Positions 50,847 through 60,030 are shown, numbered from the stretch's first letter. The stretch is DNA of 64,000 nucleotides from CAJXVY01 sp031580995 (GCA_031580995.1 JAVLCC010000001.1:1-64000); one strand, 5' to 3'. Made by a program: numbers and translations. Notes: generated from the sequence alone by a model not told the origin.

Positions 50847-51800
50847 TTAGCTCTCGTCCCGCTGTTGGTTCAAACCAATAAAGCTGGTGGCCTCTAAAGA
50901 TGGTAACTCAGATTTCTGAGCATCCTCCGCAAGGTTTTCTAAATCAGCCGCTGCAGCCTCCGCTGCTCTGTCATCGCCAATTTCAATGCAATAGGAGAGC
51001 CATCGTGCAATCTCTACTTCAGAATAAAAAATCGCTCGCTTGAGTAGGTTTTCATCAGCTTCGCGAATCTCCAGATACTGAGCCAAACAGGTGTTTATGG
51101 CTTGTTCTGTTGAGCCTCCTGCTATCCATCCAAAATCCTCTGCCGGGTCTGAAACCCGCATCGTGCCAAACCCTCGCATGACCAATTTGTCGCCAGCTGT
51201 GCCAACGGTGTCTGAGTTGATGGAACCGTGAATAACAGTTGGTCGGTAGCGCCACAAGCCAATGTCCTCCAGGGCTTTTTCCCATCTGGAGAGCAACACC
51301 CCGGGAACCTTTCCTGTGTCAGCCAGCTTGTCAATTTCGGAGACCAGCTCCGCATTCAAATCAGTTGGACTAAAACTCTGAATTTCCATTTCGTTTGCAT
51401 CAGCCACCGACAGCGAATGAATTCTTGCTAGCTCAGCCGAGAGTAATTGAATTGGCTCTGAGTTTTTTGCCCCCAGGCGTATATCTTTTGATTCATCAAA
51501 ACTGAGCACCACCACTGAGGAGCCATCGGAATCTTTGGTCTCACCGATAATTTCAGGCACTGAAAGAGTGGAGGATGCCAAAGGACTGACAAGCTTCAGG
51601 GCATTTAATTCAGTTTTTAGTTCAGCCTCGGATTGTTTGCCAGTTGTGGCTAACACCTGATATTTGCGATCTGTATCAGATTCCAAAATGGCCGAGTCGA
51701 AACCAGGTGTTTTTTCAGTGTTCAGCCTGGTTGAGGTGAAGTTTTTTCCTCGAGCGGCTTCAGCTGCAAGCGCCGCTAGAATCAAGTGAGATTTGGCCAT
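50847..51800 (-). CDS. APH-like phosphotransferase fold, probably inactive
   Basis: A 317-residue aminoglycoside-phosphotransferase-fold protein. The catalytic loop, HGDxxxxN in active kinases, reads HGSINSDTV: the base Asp is Ser and the metal-binding Asn is Asp. The next metal site, DPAEDFGW, is kept. The N-lobe has a serine/threonine-rich variant of the ATP loop. It is therefore probably a pseudokinase or a family with altered chemistry. It is divergent from uvrD2 (56 bp apart), and the ATG at 51800 is preferred over a TTG at 51806. Confidence 0.68.
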   Translation of the reverse strand: MAKSHLILAALAAEAARGKNFTSTRLNTEKTPGFDSAILESDTDRKYQVLATTGKQSEAELKTELNALKLVSPLASSTLSVPEIIGETKDSDGSSVVVLSFDESKDIRLGAKNSEPIQLLSAELARIHSLSVADANEMEIQSFSPTDLNAELVSEIDKLADTGKVPGVLLSRWEKALEDIGLWRYRPTVIHGSINSDTVGTAGDKLVMRGFGTMRVSDPAEDFGWIAGGSTEQAINTCLAQYLEIREADENLLKRAIFYSEVEIARWLSYCIEIGDDRAAEAAAADLENLAEDAQKSELPSLEATSFIGLNQQRDES

Positions 51801-51856
51801 AGCCAAACACTATTTTGGCAACCTTTGTCAGCACCGATGCCACGCAGGGAATCTTT

Positions 51857-53488
51857 ATGGAATCAGCAGAGAGTTTGCTTGAGGGTCTAGACCCTCAGCA
51901 ACGTTTCGCAGCTGAATCACTGCTTGGCCCAGTGAGAATTATCGCCTCTGCCGGTAGCGGTAAAACCAAAACCATCAGTCATCGAATCGCCTACGGTGTG
52001 GCCAGTGGAGTTTATGATCCGGATAAGGTTTTGGCACTGAGCTACACCTCAAGATCAGCCGCTGAATTACGTTCAAGAATCAATTCCCTTGGTGTTCCTG
52101 CAGTGCAGGTGCGAACAATTCACGCAGCCGCCCTGGCACAGCTTCGTTATTTTTGGCCACAACTAACCGGCGTCAATTCACCGAAGGTGCTCAGTAGCAA
52201 AAAAGAGTTGCTGTTGGAGGTTTTGAAAAATCTCAAGATTGATTCCAGCCAATCTGTCATCAGAGAGCTAGCAGCCGAAATCGAGTGGTGGAAGTATTCG
52301 CTTTCAAGCCCTGAAAAATACGCTGAGACGGAACGCTTTTTGGAAACCGTTAATCATTCAGTAGCCAGCAGTGTGATCTTTGAATACGAGAAATTAAAGA
52401 CCAAATCGCAGCAAATCGACTGGGAGGATGTGCTGCTTTTGACACTGGGGATGGTTAGCTCCGAGCCCAGAGTTGCAGAGCATGTTCGCAGTCAGTATCG
52501 ATTTTTCACCATTGACGAGTTTCAAGATGTTTCACCTTTGCAGTTTGCGCTTTTAGAAAAGTGGCTGGGGGACAGGTCGGATTTATGTGTGGTTGGAGAT
52601 CCAAGGCAGACAATTTATTCATTTGCGGGTGCCTCCCAAGGATTTCTCAACGGCTTCGAATCCAGATTCGATAACACCGTTTCAATCGAACTAAGCAATA
52701 ACTACCGCTCCGGGAGCGAGGTAGTGAACCTAGCTAACAAAGTGATGAATGATTTTTCTCCGATGTCTGCAATCTCAGGGATTGGGGATATAAGACTTCG
52801 GGAATTTTCTAATGACGGCTCCGAGGCAACCGCAGTGGCGAAAATGATTGCCGAGGATATTGAAAACGGAATCCCAGAAAGTGAAATTGCAGTTTTATTT
52901 CGAATAAACAGTCAGTCAGAGCAAATAACCCAGAAGCTCAGTGAATTGAATATCCGTCACCAATTGAAAACCCAGGAGAGGTTTTTTCAACAACCAGTGA
53001 TATCAAGGGCGGTGCAATTAATCAGGGCATCAAGATTTGTTGAGGACAAGCCGGCATCGGAAATAGTCTCCGATGTGCTTCGAGAGCAGGGCTGGACCCT
53101 TCAGCCATCAGGAGATCTCTCAGCATGGGAGTCAATGCAAGCTTTATACGAAGCCCTGACCGAGCAAGATTTGAGCATCTCAGAAACGATAGATCTGATT
53201 GATTCATTGCAGCTGCAGCATTTTGAGCCGGTTCGGCAATTGGTGACTCTCTCAACAATTCACGCCGCTAAGGGGCTGGAGTGGAGAAAAGTGTATTTAG
53301 TTGGGGCAAGTGAGGGCCTTATGCCCTATCGGATGGCGCTTACCGAGGAGCAAATAACCGAGGAGCGAAGGCTTTGCTATGTTGCACTCACCAGAGCAAA
53401 GCGCAGCTTGATGGTCAGCTTCGCCAAACAATCAGGCGACTTATCTAGATTTCTCCAGGGGCTTGCTGACAGCCGCAGCCAGAGTTGA
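51857..53488 (+). CDS. uvrD2: UvrD2-like superfamily I DNA helicase
   Basis: A 543-residue 3'-5' helicase. Walker A ASAGSGKTKTISHR, motif II DEFQDVSPLQ, motif III GDPRQTIYSFAGA, motif IV NYRSGSEVVNLAN, motif V TIHAAKGLEW and motif VI YVALTRAKRSLMV are intact. It ends soon after motif VI and lacks the HRDC and C-terminal domains of longer UvrD2 proteins, so it is about 150 residues shorter. The ATG at 51857 follows CAGGGA; an earlier frame start at 51815 adds 14 residues. It overlaps the converging E1-like gene by 44 bp. Confidence 0.92.
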   Translation: MESAESLLEGLDPQQRFAAESLLGPVRIIASAGSGKTKTISHRIAYGVASGVYDPDKVLALSYTSRSAAELRSRINSLGVPAVQVRTIHAAALAQLRYFWPQLTGVNSPKVLSSKKELLLEVLKNLKIDSSQSVIRELAAEIEWWKYSLSSPEKYAETERFLETVNHSVASSVIFEYEKLKTKSQQIDWEDVLLLTLGMVSSEPRVAEHVRSQYRFFTIDEFQDVSPLQFALLEKWLGDRSDLCVVGDPRQTIYSFAGASQGFLNGFESRFDNTVSIELSNNYRSGSEVVNLANKVMNDFSPMSAISGIGDIRLREFSNDGSEATAVAKMIAEDIENGIPESEIAVLFRINSQSEQITQKLSELNIRHQLKTQERFFQQPVISRAVQLIRASRFVEDKPASEIVSDVLREQGWTLQPSGDLSAWESMQALYEALTEQDLSISETIDLIDSLQLQHFEPVRQLVTLSTIHAAKGLEWRKVYLVGASEGLMPYRMALTEEQITEERRLCYVALTRAKRSLMVSFAKQSGDLSRFLQGLADSRSQS

Positions 53489-54413
53489 TATTTTCTTCTA
53501 GCTCCAGAAATCCCCCACTGGGCCAAAACTGCAGGTCTTTCTCCCGAACCCCAGTATCTAGGTTTTTGATTATGCGCTGGGCCACTGTGGATGCCGCGAA
53601 CAGAATCGACAATGAATCTTTCACGCCACTGATGCCCGCAATCTGGGCGCAGACAAATTTTCTTTGCGGGTCTTCATCCCATTTGTTTAATTCTCGGCAA
53701 CCCAGGCAGGCTTGATTTTCGTCAATTATGGCGGTGATCAGAACGTGCATGTCAGAGAAACAAACACCTATATGCTTTCTAGAAAGCGATAGCCAGCGTT
53801 GGTAATCACTTGGTTGAAAGGCCCCACTGGTTTCCACGACCGCGATGTCCACCTCCACATAATCCGCCCAGTGCATCCTGTTATCCAATTTCACAACAGT
53901 TGGCGTGTTTGCGATCTCTGATTTGATGATTGAGAGTTTGGATTGGCCAATCTGATTCAGTGAATAACCAAGCCGACCACAATCGGTTTCTGAGACTAAA
54001 GTGCTGTCACTAACGATTATTTTCCCCACCCCTGCATGAGCTAGGGCATGAATAAGCAGTTTCCCCAACCTGCCGAGATTTGGAATCAAAACCACCGACT
54101 GCTGTCTGTTTTGAAAATATTTCCCATGCGGTTGTGGCAAGTTCCCCAATTCGGGGCGGGCCAAAGGGGTTTTGAAATCCTCTGTGAGAAAACCAAGTTT
54201 CGCATGCAGGTTTTCTGCCGATTCAATGTTGAGCCCAGCCAAATCAGCTGCCACCTCAAACTGTCCATTGGCGACACCTAATTCCAGCATCGCCAAAAAA
54301 GTTTCTTCGGCCGCTGAACTGATCTCAACTTTCAGGGGTTTATCAATACCAAACTGTCTCTGATTTTGGGAAGACCAAACTTTGATGACTGATTCGCGGA
54401 TTTTTATTGGCAC
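53445..54413 (-). CDS. ThiF/E1-like protein (Rv3196-like)
   Basis: A 322-residue stand-alone E1-like fold protein related to the mycobacterial Rv3196 family and TOMM cyclodehydratase partners. The Rossmann strand begins VVLIPNLGRLGKLLIHALA, where the E1 GxGGLG loop is replaced by PNLGRLG, so adenylation is doubtful. A CLGC motif, and a CGCQ motif at the extreme C-terminus, could bind zinc. GTG start at 54413; its promoter region holds a DnaA box. No precursor peptide or cyclodehydratase is nearby. Confidence 0.6.
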   Translation of the reverse strand: MPIKIRESVIKVWSSQNQRQFGIDKPLKVEISSAAEETFLAMLELGVANGQFEVAADLAGLNIESAENLHAKLGFLTEDFKTPLARPELGNLPQPHGKYFQNRQQSVVLIPNLGRLGKLLIHALAHAGVGKIIVSDSTLVSETDCGRLGYSLNQIGQSKLSIIKSEIANTPTVVKLDNRMHWADYVEVDIAVVETSGAFQPSDYQRWLSLSRKHIGVCFSDMHVLITAIIDENQACLGCRELNKWDEDPQRKFVCAQIAGISGVKDSLSILFAASTVAQRIIKNLDTGVREKDLQFWPSGGFLELEENINSGCGCQQAPGEI

Positions 54414-54452
54414 CGCTGCAGTGTTGCAGGGTGGCTGGATTTTTAGAGGCTG

Positions 54453-54461
54453 TTATCCACA
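54453..54461 (+). promoter_or_regulatory. DnaA box
   Basis: TTATCCACA is an exact consensus DnaA box in the 49-bp gap upstream of the E1-like gene start (54413). Single site; significance depends on the other boxes in this window. Confidence 0.4.
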
Positions 54462-54462
54462 G

Positions 54463-55749
54463 CTAGTCACCTAGCAATCCTCTTAACTCCGCATCTAGGT
54501 CATCCTTGCCATTGGAAAGCCTTTGAATCAATAGCTCAGGGTTTGTGATTTCTTCTTCTGAGGGGAGCTGGTCTGGGTGAAGCCAAATTTCATCTCTCTC
54601 AGCGCTTGAGAGTTTTTCTTGCAGTTCAACAAATAAGGCAGATGTTTCTCTGAGCATCTTTGGTTGGAGCTCAAGACCGATCAAGGCCCCAAATAATTTT
54701 TGACTTGGGTTATCACTCACCCGTCTTCTGCGAATTGATTCCGCAAGGGCGACCCTGGATGGCAGGCGCTCGGTTGCCTTTTCGGTCACTGTGTCCACCC
54801 AACCCTCAATCAAAGCGAGGTTAATTCTTATGCGATCTAGAGCTACTCTCTGGGAATCGGTGGGTTCGTTGATAAATGCTCCAGAACTTATCGCATTTTG
54901 AATCTCGGTTGGGTTGGTTATGTCTAAATCCTCCGCTAGACGATTTATCTTTTCAGTGTCAATGCTTATTTCTTGGGAGTATTCAAGAATCTGGTTCACT
55001 ACTCGGTCTTTCAGCCAGGCGCTTTGGGTAAATAATCTCTGCAGGGCGAGTTCCCTAACAGCTAGGTAGATAAGTACCTCTTGAGAATCCAATCCCAAGC
55101 CCTCCGCAAATTCCTCAACATTTTTCACACATAAACTCGGGCGATCTGAAATCGGGATTCCAATTTCACCACCACTGAGAGATTCGTTTGCCAGTTGGCC
55201 AAGCGATTGGCCAAATTGCATTGCAAATAATGACCCACCCGCGCTTTTGAGGATGTTCGAGGCGGGACCAGCAAGTTGAGAAAGCTCTTCTGGAAGGTTT
55301 TCCTTTAGGTTCTCCGCCAATGCCTCAGCAAGCTTTGTGGCAACTGGTTCGGCAATCTCTTTGAAAAGATCCAAAGATTCAATGACCCAACCCTGTCGGG
55401 TTAGCATCTGCGGGTTGTATTCAAACTGACCAATCGTGGTGACCTCATCAAGCCATAGAGAGGCGGTTCCAAAGGCTTGCTTGAATGAGGTTTCCAACTC
55501 ATCCGATAACTCTATTTTTTGGGAGCTGATTTCTTTTCTCGCTTGGGTTTCCACCAACTTCCAATTGATTCCCTCACCTTGGCCGCTAATTGCCCTCTGC
55601 AATTGCTCCATCATCATGCCCAAATTCGCCGGGTCCATTGGAATACCAGCCTGATTAGCCAAATCTTCGGGGTTGAAGTTTTCCGAAGATGAGAAAAACT
55701 TTTTTAGAAACTCTTGAAATTCGTCGCGGTCCCTATTTTCGTCAGACAT
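54463..55749 (-). CDS. Zincin_2/DUF2342-family protein with altered metal site
   Basis: A 428-residue actinobacterial protein of the family of M. tuberculosis Rv3195 (zinc-dependent metalloprotease-like). The family core, recalled as LYLALREAAHxRLFxHVPWL, reads IYLAVRELALQRLFTQSAWL here: the histidines expected to bind zinc are replaced, while the glutamate is kept. It is probably catalytically inactive or the family's role is not proteolysis. GGGAGG precedes the ATG; the divergent PDZ-Lon gene lies next, as in the mycobacterial order. Confidence 0.8.
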   Translation of the reverse strand: MSDENRDRDEFQEFLKKFFSSSENFNPEDLANQAGIPMDPANLGMMMEQLQRAISGQGEGINWKLVETQARKEISSQKIELSDELETSFKQAFGTASLWLDEVTTIGQFEYNPQMLTRQGWVIESLDLFKEIAEPVATKLAEALAENLKENLPEELSQLAGPASNILKSAGGSLFAMQFGQSLGQLANESLSGGEIGIPISDRPSLCVKNVEEFAEGLGLDSQEVLIYLAVRELALQRLFTQSAWLKDRVVNQILEYSQEISIDTEKINRLAEDLDITNPTEIQNAISSGAFINEPTDSQRVALDRIRINLALIEGWVDTVTEKATERLPSRVALAESIRRRRVSDNPSQKLFGALIGLELQPKMLRETSALFVELQEKLSSAERDEIWLHPDQLPSEEEITNPELLIQRLSNGKDDLDAELRGLLGD

Positions 55750-55874
55750 TGAACCTCCCTTACTACGAGGCTAATTGCCAAAGACTGAAAGTTGAAGCTG
55801 AGTTTTAGCTTGTTCGCCATAGGCGTGTAGGTGAATAGCTAAAGGTGTCTGCTGTCAGGCTTACCATTTAGGGG

Positions 55875-56890
55875 ATGACACTTTTTGAAAACTCTACAAG
55901 GCGNNNNNNNNNNNNNNNNNNNNNNNNNNNNNNNNNNNNNNNNNNNNNNNNNNNNNNNNNNNNNNNNNNNNNNNNNNNNNNNNNNNNNNNNNNNNNNNNN
56001 NNNCGGTGTCAGAAGTTGAAAGTTTCGAATCTGAAACCCGATTAGATGTGTTGACTGTAAGCGTTTTGGGAAATCAAGACAGCACCCCTGGCTGGATTGA
56101 GATTTTTCTGGCCTGGATTGACCCGCAGCAGGTCGTACTTCCGGTTGACGAGGTATTTTCGCCAGATAAAACAACCGACGAGGTCAGGGCCGAGAGTGTT
56201 GCCATGATGGAAACTAGCCAACAAGAGGCGGTTGCGGTAGCACTAAACGAGCTCGGATACGACTTAGAGCCGGAAGTTTATGTATCGATGGTTACTGAGG
56301 GTGGAGCAGCTAGCGGATCTATCATTGCTGGAGACTTCGTCACAGCTGTAGCCGGTGAAACGGTGGAAAGCATTGAGGAGCTGCAACAACGAATTCAAGA
56401 TTCAAACGGTGAATCTTTAGAGATTGATGTAACTCGTGATGGTGAGAGTATCTCTTATTCACTTACCCCTCAGAAATCAGAGGATCGCTATCTGATTGGA
56501 GTAATGGTTGGCTACACCTATGACTTCCCAATTGAGATTGATCTTCAGCTTGGAAATGTAGGTGGACCGAGCGGCGGGATGATTTTTGCTCTGGGCGTAT
56601 TCGACGCTTTGACGGAGGGTTCACTCTTGGATGATTCACACATTGCGGGAACCGGAACCATCAATACAGGCGGACTGGTGGGGCCAATCGGAGGTATAGA
56701 CCTCAAAATGCAGGCAGCTAAGCGAGACGGCGCCGATTTGTTTTTGGCCCCTCAGGCCAACTGTCCCGAGATAATTTCCAGCCAACCTGAAGATTTACTG
56801 GTCGTACCCGTGGCAGACTTTACAGAGGCCCTTGAGGCCATTGAAATGTACAAAGACGGAAACAACGAGTTTCCGAGTTGTGAAAACTAG
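55875..56890 (+). CDS. PDZ-Lon (S16) protease, interrupted by assembly gap
   Basis: A membrane-anchored PDZ/Lon-catalytic protease of the M. tuberculosis Rv3194c family. An N-terminal MTLFENSTRR is visible before the gap (start 55875), and the frame resumes from about 56006 inside the extracytoplasmic domain; the signal/membrane helix is lost in the gap. The PDZ domain lies around TEGGAASGSIIAGDFVTAVAGE; the Ser-Lys dyad is in GGPSGGMIFALG and GGIDLKMQAA. It removes misfolded envelope proteins. Followed after 10 bp by the UPF0182 gene. Confidence 0.85.
55904..56003. other. 100-N scaffold gap
   Basis: Exactly 100 consecutive N, a default gap length, inside the PDZ-Lon gene. By comparison with the mycobacterial homologue about 50-60 codons are probably missing, so the true gap is likely longer than 100 bp. 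Confidence 0.99.
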
Positions 56891-56900
56891 GAGTTGACAC

Positions 56901-59867
56901 TTGAGCCAACCAGCCAGCCCTGCTAAGCGTAGAAGAGTATCGCCAGCAACAATCGCCGTAGGAATCTTGGTTGTAATAGCAACCATTCTGATTTCAGCGG
57001 CAGGTATCTACACGGATTTACTGTGGTTTAGTGAACTGGAATTTCAATCGGTCTTTCTGACCCAAATCATTGCCCAGGTTGTGCTGTTCCTAGCCGGCTT
57101 CGCAATTATGTTTGTTATTACCCTTATAGCTTTCTGGCTTGCATACCGTCACAGGCCTGTGTACCTAAGAATGCCAGGGGAATCACCCTTTGAAAATTAC
57201 CAGCAAGTAATTGATAACTTGCGTCGACTGATCATGTTCGGTGTTCCCGGATTGCTTGGAGTTTTCGCAGGAACCGCGGCAACTGCACAGTGGACCACCG
57301 CTCTACAGTTTTTTAACTCAACACCTTCAGGAAAAGAAGATTCACAGTTTGGAATGGATGTCAGTTTCTACCTCTTCGAACTGCCATTCCTAACTGCCCT
57401 AGTCAGCTTTCTGTCAGCCGCGGTTCTTCTCGCGGCATTGATTGCAGGTGCTGTCCACTTGATTTATGGCGGGATCAGGCTTGACGGAAGAAGCGTCAAA
57501 GTTGCCAAGCCAGCCAGAATCCAGCTTTCTATCACAGCTGCAATTTACTTTTTGGTGCAGGGTGTCTCTTTATGGCTGAACCAATACGAGACTGTCTTCA
57601 CAACAAATGAATTGTTTACTGGTGCTCGCTACAGCGATGTGAACGCAACTATTCCAGGTCTACAAATCCTGGCACTGATATCGATTTTGGTAGCTGCACT
57701 GTTTATAGTGACCGCAATCATTGGCTCCTGGAGATATTCCATCATTGCAACCGGTTTGATGATTATCAGCTCGGTTGTTTTGGGAGGGCTATACCCATGG
57801 GCTGTTCAAACTTTCCAGGTGGCACCAACTGAAAGAACATTGGAAACTCCTTATCTGGAGAGAAATATCGAAGCAACTCGTGATGCCTATGGTCTAAACA
57901 ACATAGACATAATTGACTACGAAGCAACCACTACTGCGACACCAGGTGCTCTTAGAGCAGATGCCGAAACCACAACTTCTATTCGTATTTTGGATCCTTC
58001 ACTGGTGTCTGATGCCTTTAGGCAGTTGGAGCAATATCGTCAGTATTACTCATTCCCCGAGAGGCTGCATGTTGGTCGCTATGAAGTAGATGGCGAACCC
58101 CAGGATGCCGTACTAGGAGTTAGGGAGCTTGACCAAGCCGGACTTGGGGATACCAACAGTTGGTACAACTCAACAATTGTTTTCACACACGGTTACGGTT
58201 TGGTAGCAGCTTATGGAAATAAGCGCGATACCGATGGGCAACCACTGTTCTTCCAATCAGGAATACCTTCAATCGGTGAATTGGGTGAGTTCGAACCGCG
58301 TGTTTACTTCGGAGAAAACTCTCCAGAGTATTCAATCGTTGGTGGTACAAACAACGAAGATCTAGAGTTCGACTTTCCAGCTGGTGAGGGAACTGAGAAC
58401 CAGACTTACACAACTTTTGAGGGATCGGGTGGACCAAACGTTGGTTCACTGGTAAACCGAATCGCATTCGCCTTGAAATTCCAGAGCGAGCAAATTCTTC
58501 TTTCTGACGCGATCAACCCAGATTCGCAGATTATTTACGACAGAGACCCGAAAGAGAGAATTCAGGCGGTTGCGCCATATTTGACCGTGGATTCACAGGC
58601 CTATCCGGCTGTTGTGGACGGGGAGGTTTTGTGGATTGTGGATGCATACACCACAAACAACAACTACCCTTACTCCAACTCGGAGAGTATGAACTTAGCG
58701 ATCATAGACTCCTCAACGGAATCGGCGGGCTTCGGAGCCAACAACATCAACTACATCCGAAATTCTGTAAAAGCAACAGTGAACGCATATGACGGCGAAG
58801 TGAAGCTATATGCCTGGGATGAAAATGATCCGGTGCTGGCCACGTGGAGAAAAATCTTCCCCGACACGGTTAGACCAGTTTCAGAGATGAGCGGTGAGCT
58901 AATGTCTCATGTTCGCTACCCATCTGATTTATTCAAGGTGCAAAGGTCAATCTTGGGTCGCTATCACGTGACCGATCCGGGAGCATTCTATTCACAGCAA
59001 GATGCCTGGATGACTCCTAATGACCCGGTTGATGGACCAGGAATCGGTGTTTTGCAGCCACCGTACTATCTGACCATGCAGACCCCTGGAATGCAGGAGC
59101 CGAACTTCTCGCTCTACACAACGTTTATCCCGCAATCCACCGGCCAGAACTCAAGAAACGTTCTGACGGGTTATTTGGTCGCCAGTGGAGAAGCGGGTGA
59201 TGAGGCCGGGAAAGTTTCAGATAGGTATGGAAAATTGAGACTTCTAAGCCTTCCTAGGGAAACAATCATTCCCGGACCGGGACAGGTGCAAAATAACTTC
59301 AATGCTGACAGTGAAGTTTCGCAGCTACTGAACATTTTGAGACAGGGCTCCACTCGAGTACTAAACGGTAACTTGCTTACCTTGCCAGTGGGAGGTGGAT
59401 TCCTCTATGTCCAGCCGGTTTACATTGAATCAACTGGAGAAACATCATTCCCTCTATTGCAGAAGGTGCTCGTAAGCTTCGGTGACCGAATCGCATTCGA
59501 GGACACTTTGGATGAGGCCTTGGACGAACTGTTTGGTGGCGACAGTGGAGCAAGTGCTGGTGACAGCGTTGTTCCTGGTGCCGATGGAGAGGTTCCCGCC
59601 GATGACTCCGGTGAAGAATCAGCTGAAGACCAAGAGCCGGTCGAAGATCCTGATCAGCCAACCGAGGAACCAACCGAAGAACCATCTGAGGAACCAACAG
59701 GAGGCGAAGTAGCCAGCCCAGATTTGGACGATGCGCTTGAAAGAGCCGAGCAGGCAATTCAAGACAAGCAGGAAGCTTTCGCCAATGGTGATTGGACTGC
59801 ATTCGGTGAGGCAGATGACCGTTTGAACGAGGCTATTCAGGATGCGGTGGAAGCAATAAACAACTAG
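56901..59867 (+). CDS. UPF0182 family membrane protein
   Basis: A 988-residue actinobacterial UPF0182 protein. Seven hydrophobic helices occupy roughly residues 15-330 (basic start PAKRRRVSP), followed by a large extracytoplasmic domain (GDTNSWYNSTIVFTHGYG) and a very acidic tail with repeated TEEP/SEEP motifs near residue 925 and a final coiled coil. No enzymatic role is known; homologues lie next to the PDZ-Lon protease in mycobacteria. TTG start with AGGAG at 7 bp. Confidence 0.93.
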   Translation: MSQPASPAKRRRVSPATIAVGILVVIATILISAAGIYTDLLWFSELEFQSVFLTQIIAQVVLFLAGFAIMFVITLIAFWLAYRHRPVYLRMPGESPFENYQQVIDNLRRLIMFGVPGLLGVFAGTAATAQWTTALQFFNSTPSGKEDSQFGMDVSFYLFELPFLTALVSFLSAAVLLAALIAGAVHLIYGGIRLDGRSVKVAKPARIQLSITAAIYFLVQGVSLWLNQYETVFTTNELFTGARYSDVNATIPGLQILALISILVAALFIVTAIIGSWRYSIIATGLMIISSVVLGGLYPWAVQTFQVAPTERTLETPYLERNIEATRDAYGLNNIDIIDYEATTTATPGALRADAETTTSIRILDPSLVSDAFRQLEQYRQYYSFPERLHVGRYEVDGEPQDAVLGVRELDQAGLGDTNSWYNSTIVFTHGYGLVAAYGNKRDTDGQPLFFQSGIPSIGELGEFEPRVYFGENSPEYSIVGGTNNEDLEFDFPAGEGTENQTYTTFEGSGGPNVGSLVNRIAFALKFQSEQILLSDAINPDSQIIYDRDPKERIQAVAPYLTVDSQAYPAVVDGEVLWIVDAYTTNNNYPYSNSESMNLAIIDSSTESAGFGANNINYIRNSVKATVNAYDGEVKLYAWDENDPVLATWRKIFPDTVRPVSEMSGELMSHVRYPSDLFKVQRSILGRYHVTDPGAFYSQQDAWMTPNDPVDGPGIGVLQPPYYLTMQTPGMQEPNFSLYTTFIPQSTGQNSRNVLTGYLVASGEAGDEAGKVSDRYGKLRLLSLPRETIIPGPGQVQNNFNADSEVSQLLNILRQGSTRVLNGNLLTLPVGGGFLYVQPVYIESTGETSFPLLQKVLVSFGDRIAFEDTLDEALDELFGGDSGASAGDSVVPGADGEVPADDSGEESAEDQEPVEDPDQPTEEPTEEPSEEPTGGEVASPDLDDALERAEQAIQDKQEAFANGDWTAFGEADDRLNEAIQDAVEAINN

Positions 59868-59891
59868 TTTCCGTTTAAGCCTTTGGCTTGC

Positions 59892-59897
59892 TATACT
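59892..59897 (+). promoter_or_regulatory. -10 box of tRNA-fMet promoter
   Basis: TATACT lies 11 bp before the tRNA 5' end, as expected for a -10 hexamer; the -35 region 17 bp further upstream (TTCCGT) is a weak match. Confidence 0.4.
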
Positions 59898-59908
59898 GAC
59901 AACTTCGC

Positions 59909-59985
59909 CGCGGGGTGGAGCAGTTCGGTAGCTCGCCGGGCTCATAACCCGGAGGTCGCAGGTTCAAATCCTGTCCCCGCAACCA
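59909..59985 (+). tRNA. initiator tRNA-fMet(CAT)
   Basis: Anticodon CAT at 59943-59945 in loop CTCATAA between CCGGG and CCCGG. The three G-C pairs next to the loop and the C1-A72 mismatch (CGCGGGG with CCCCGCA) identify it as the initiator. CCA is encoded at 59983-59985. Confidence 0.95.
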
Positions 59986-59988
59986 TTT

Positions 59989-60020
59989 CCCTCCCAGCTT
60001 TAGCTGGGAGGGATTTTTTT
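59989..60020 (+). terminator. strong rho-independent terminator after tRNA-fMet
   Basis: CCCTCCCAGCT (59989-59999) pairs perfectly with AGCTGGGAGGG (60002-60012), a two-base loop between, followed by ATTTTTTT. Confidence 0.93.
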
Positions 60021-60021
60021 A

Positions 60022-60030
60022 TGTGGATAA
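60022..60030 (-). promoter_or_regulatory. DnaA box
   Basis: TGTGGATAA is the exact complement of TTATCCACA, just after the terminator and 40 bp before the lipoprotein gene at 60070. Confidence 0.4.

Noticed and set aside
53445..54413. RiPP (thiazole/oxazole peptide) cluster
   Set aside because: No YcaO partner, dehydrogenase or short precursor peptide is nearby.
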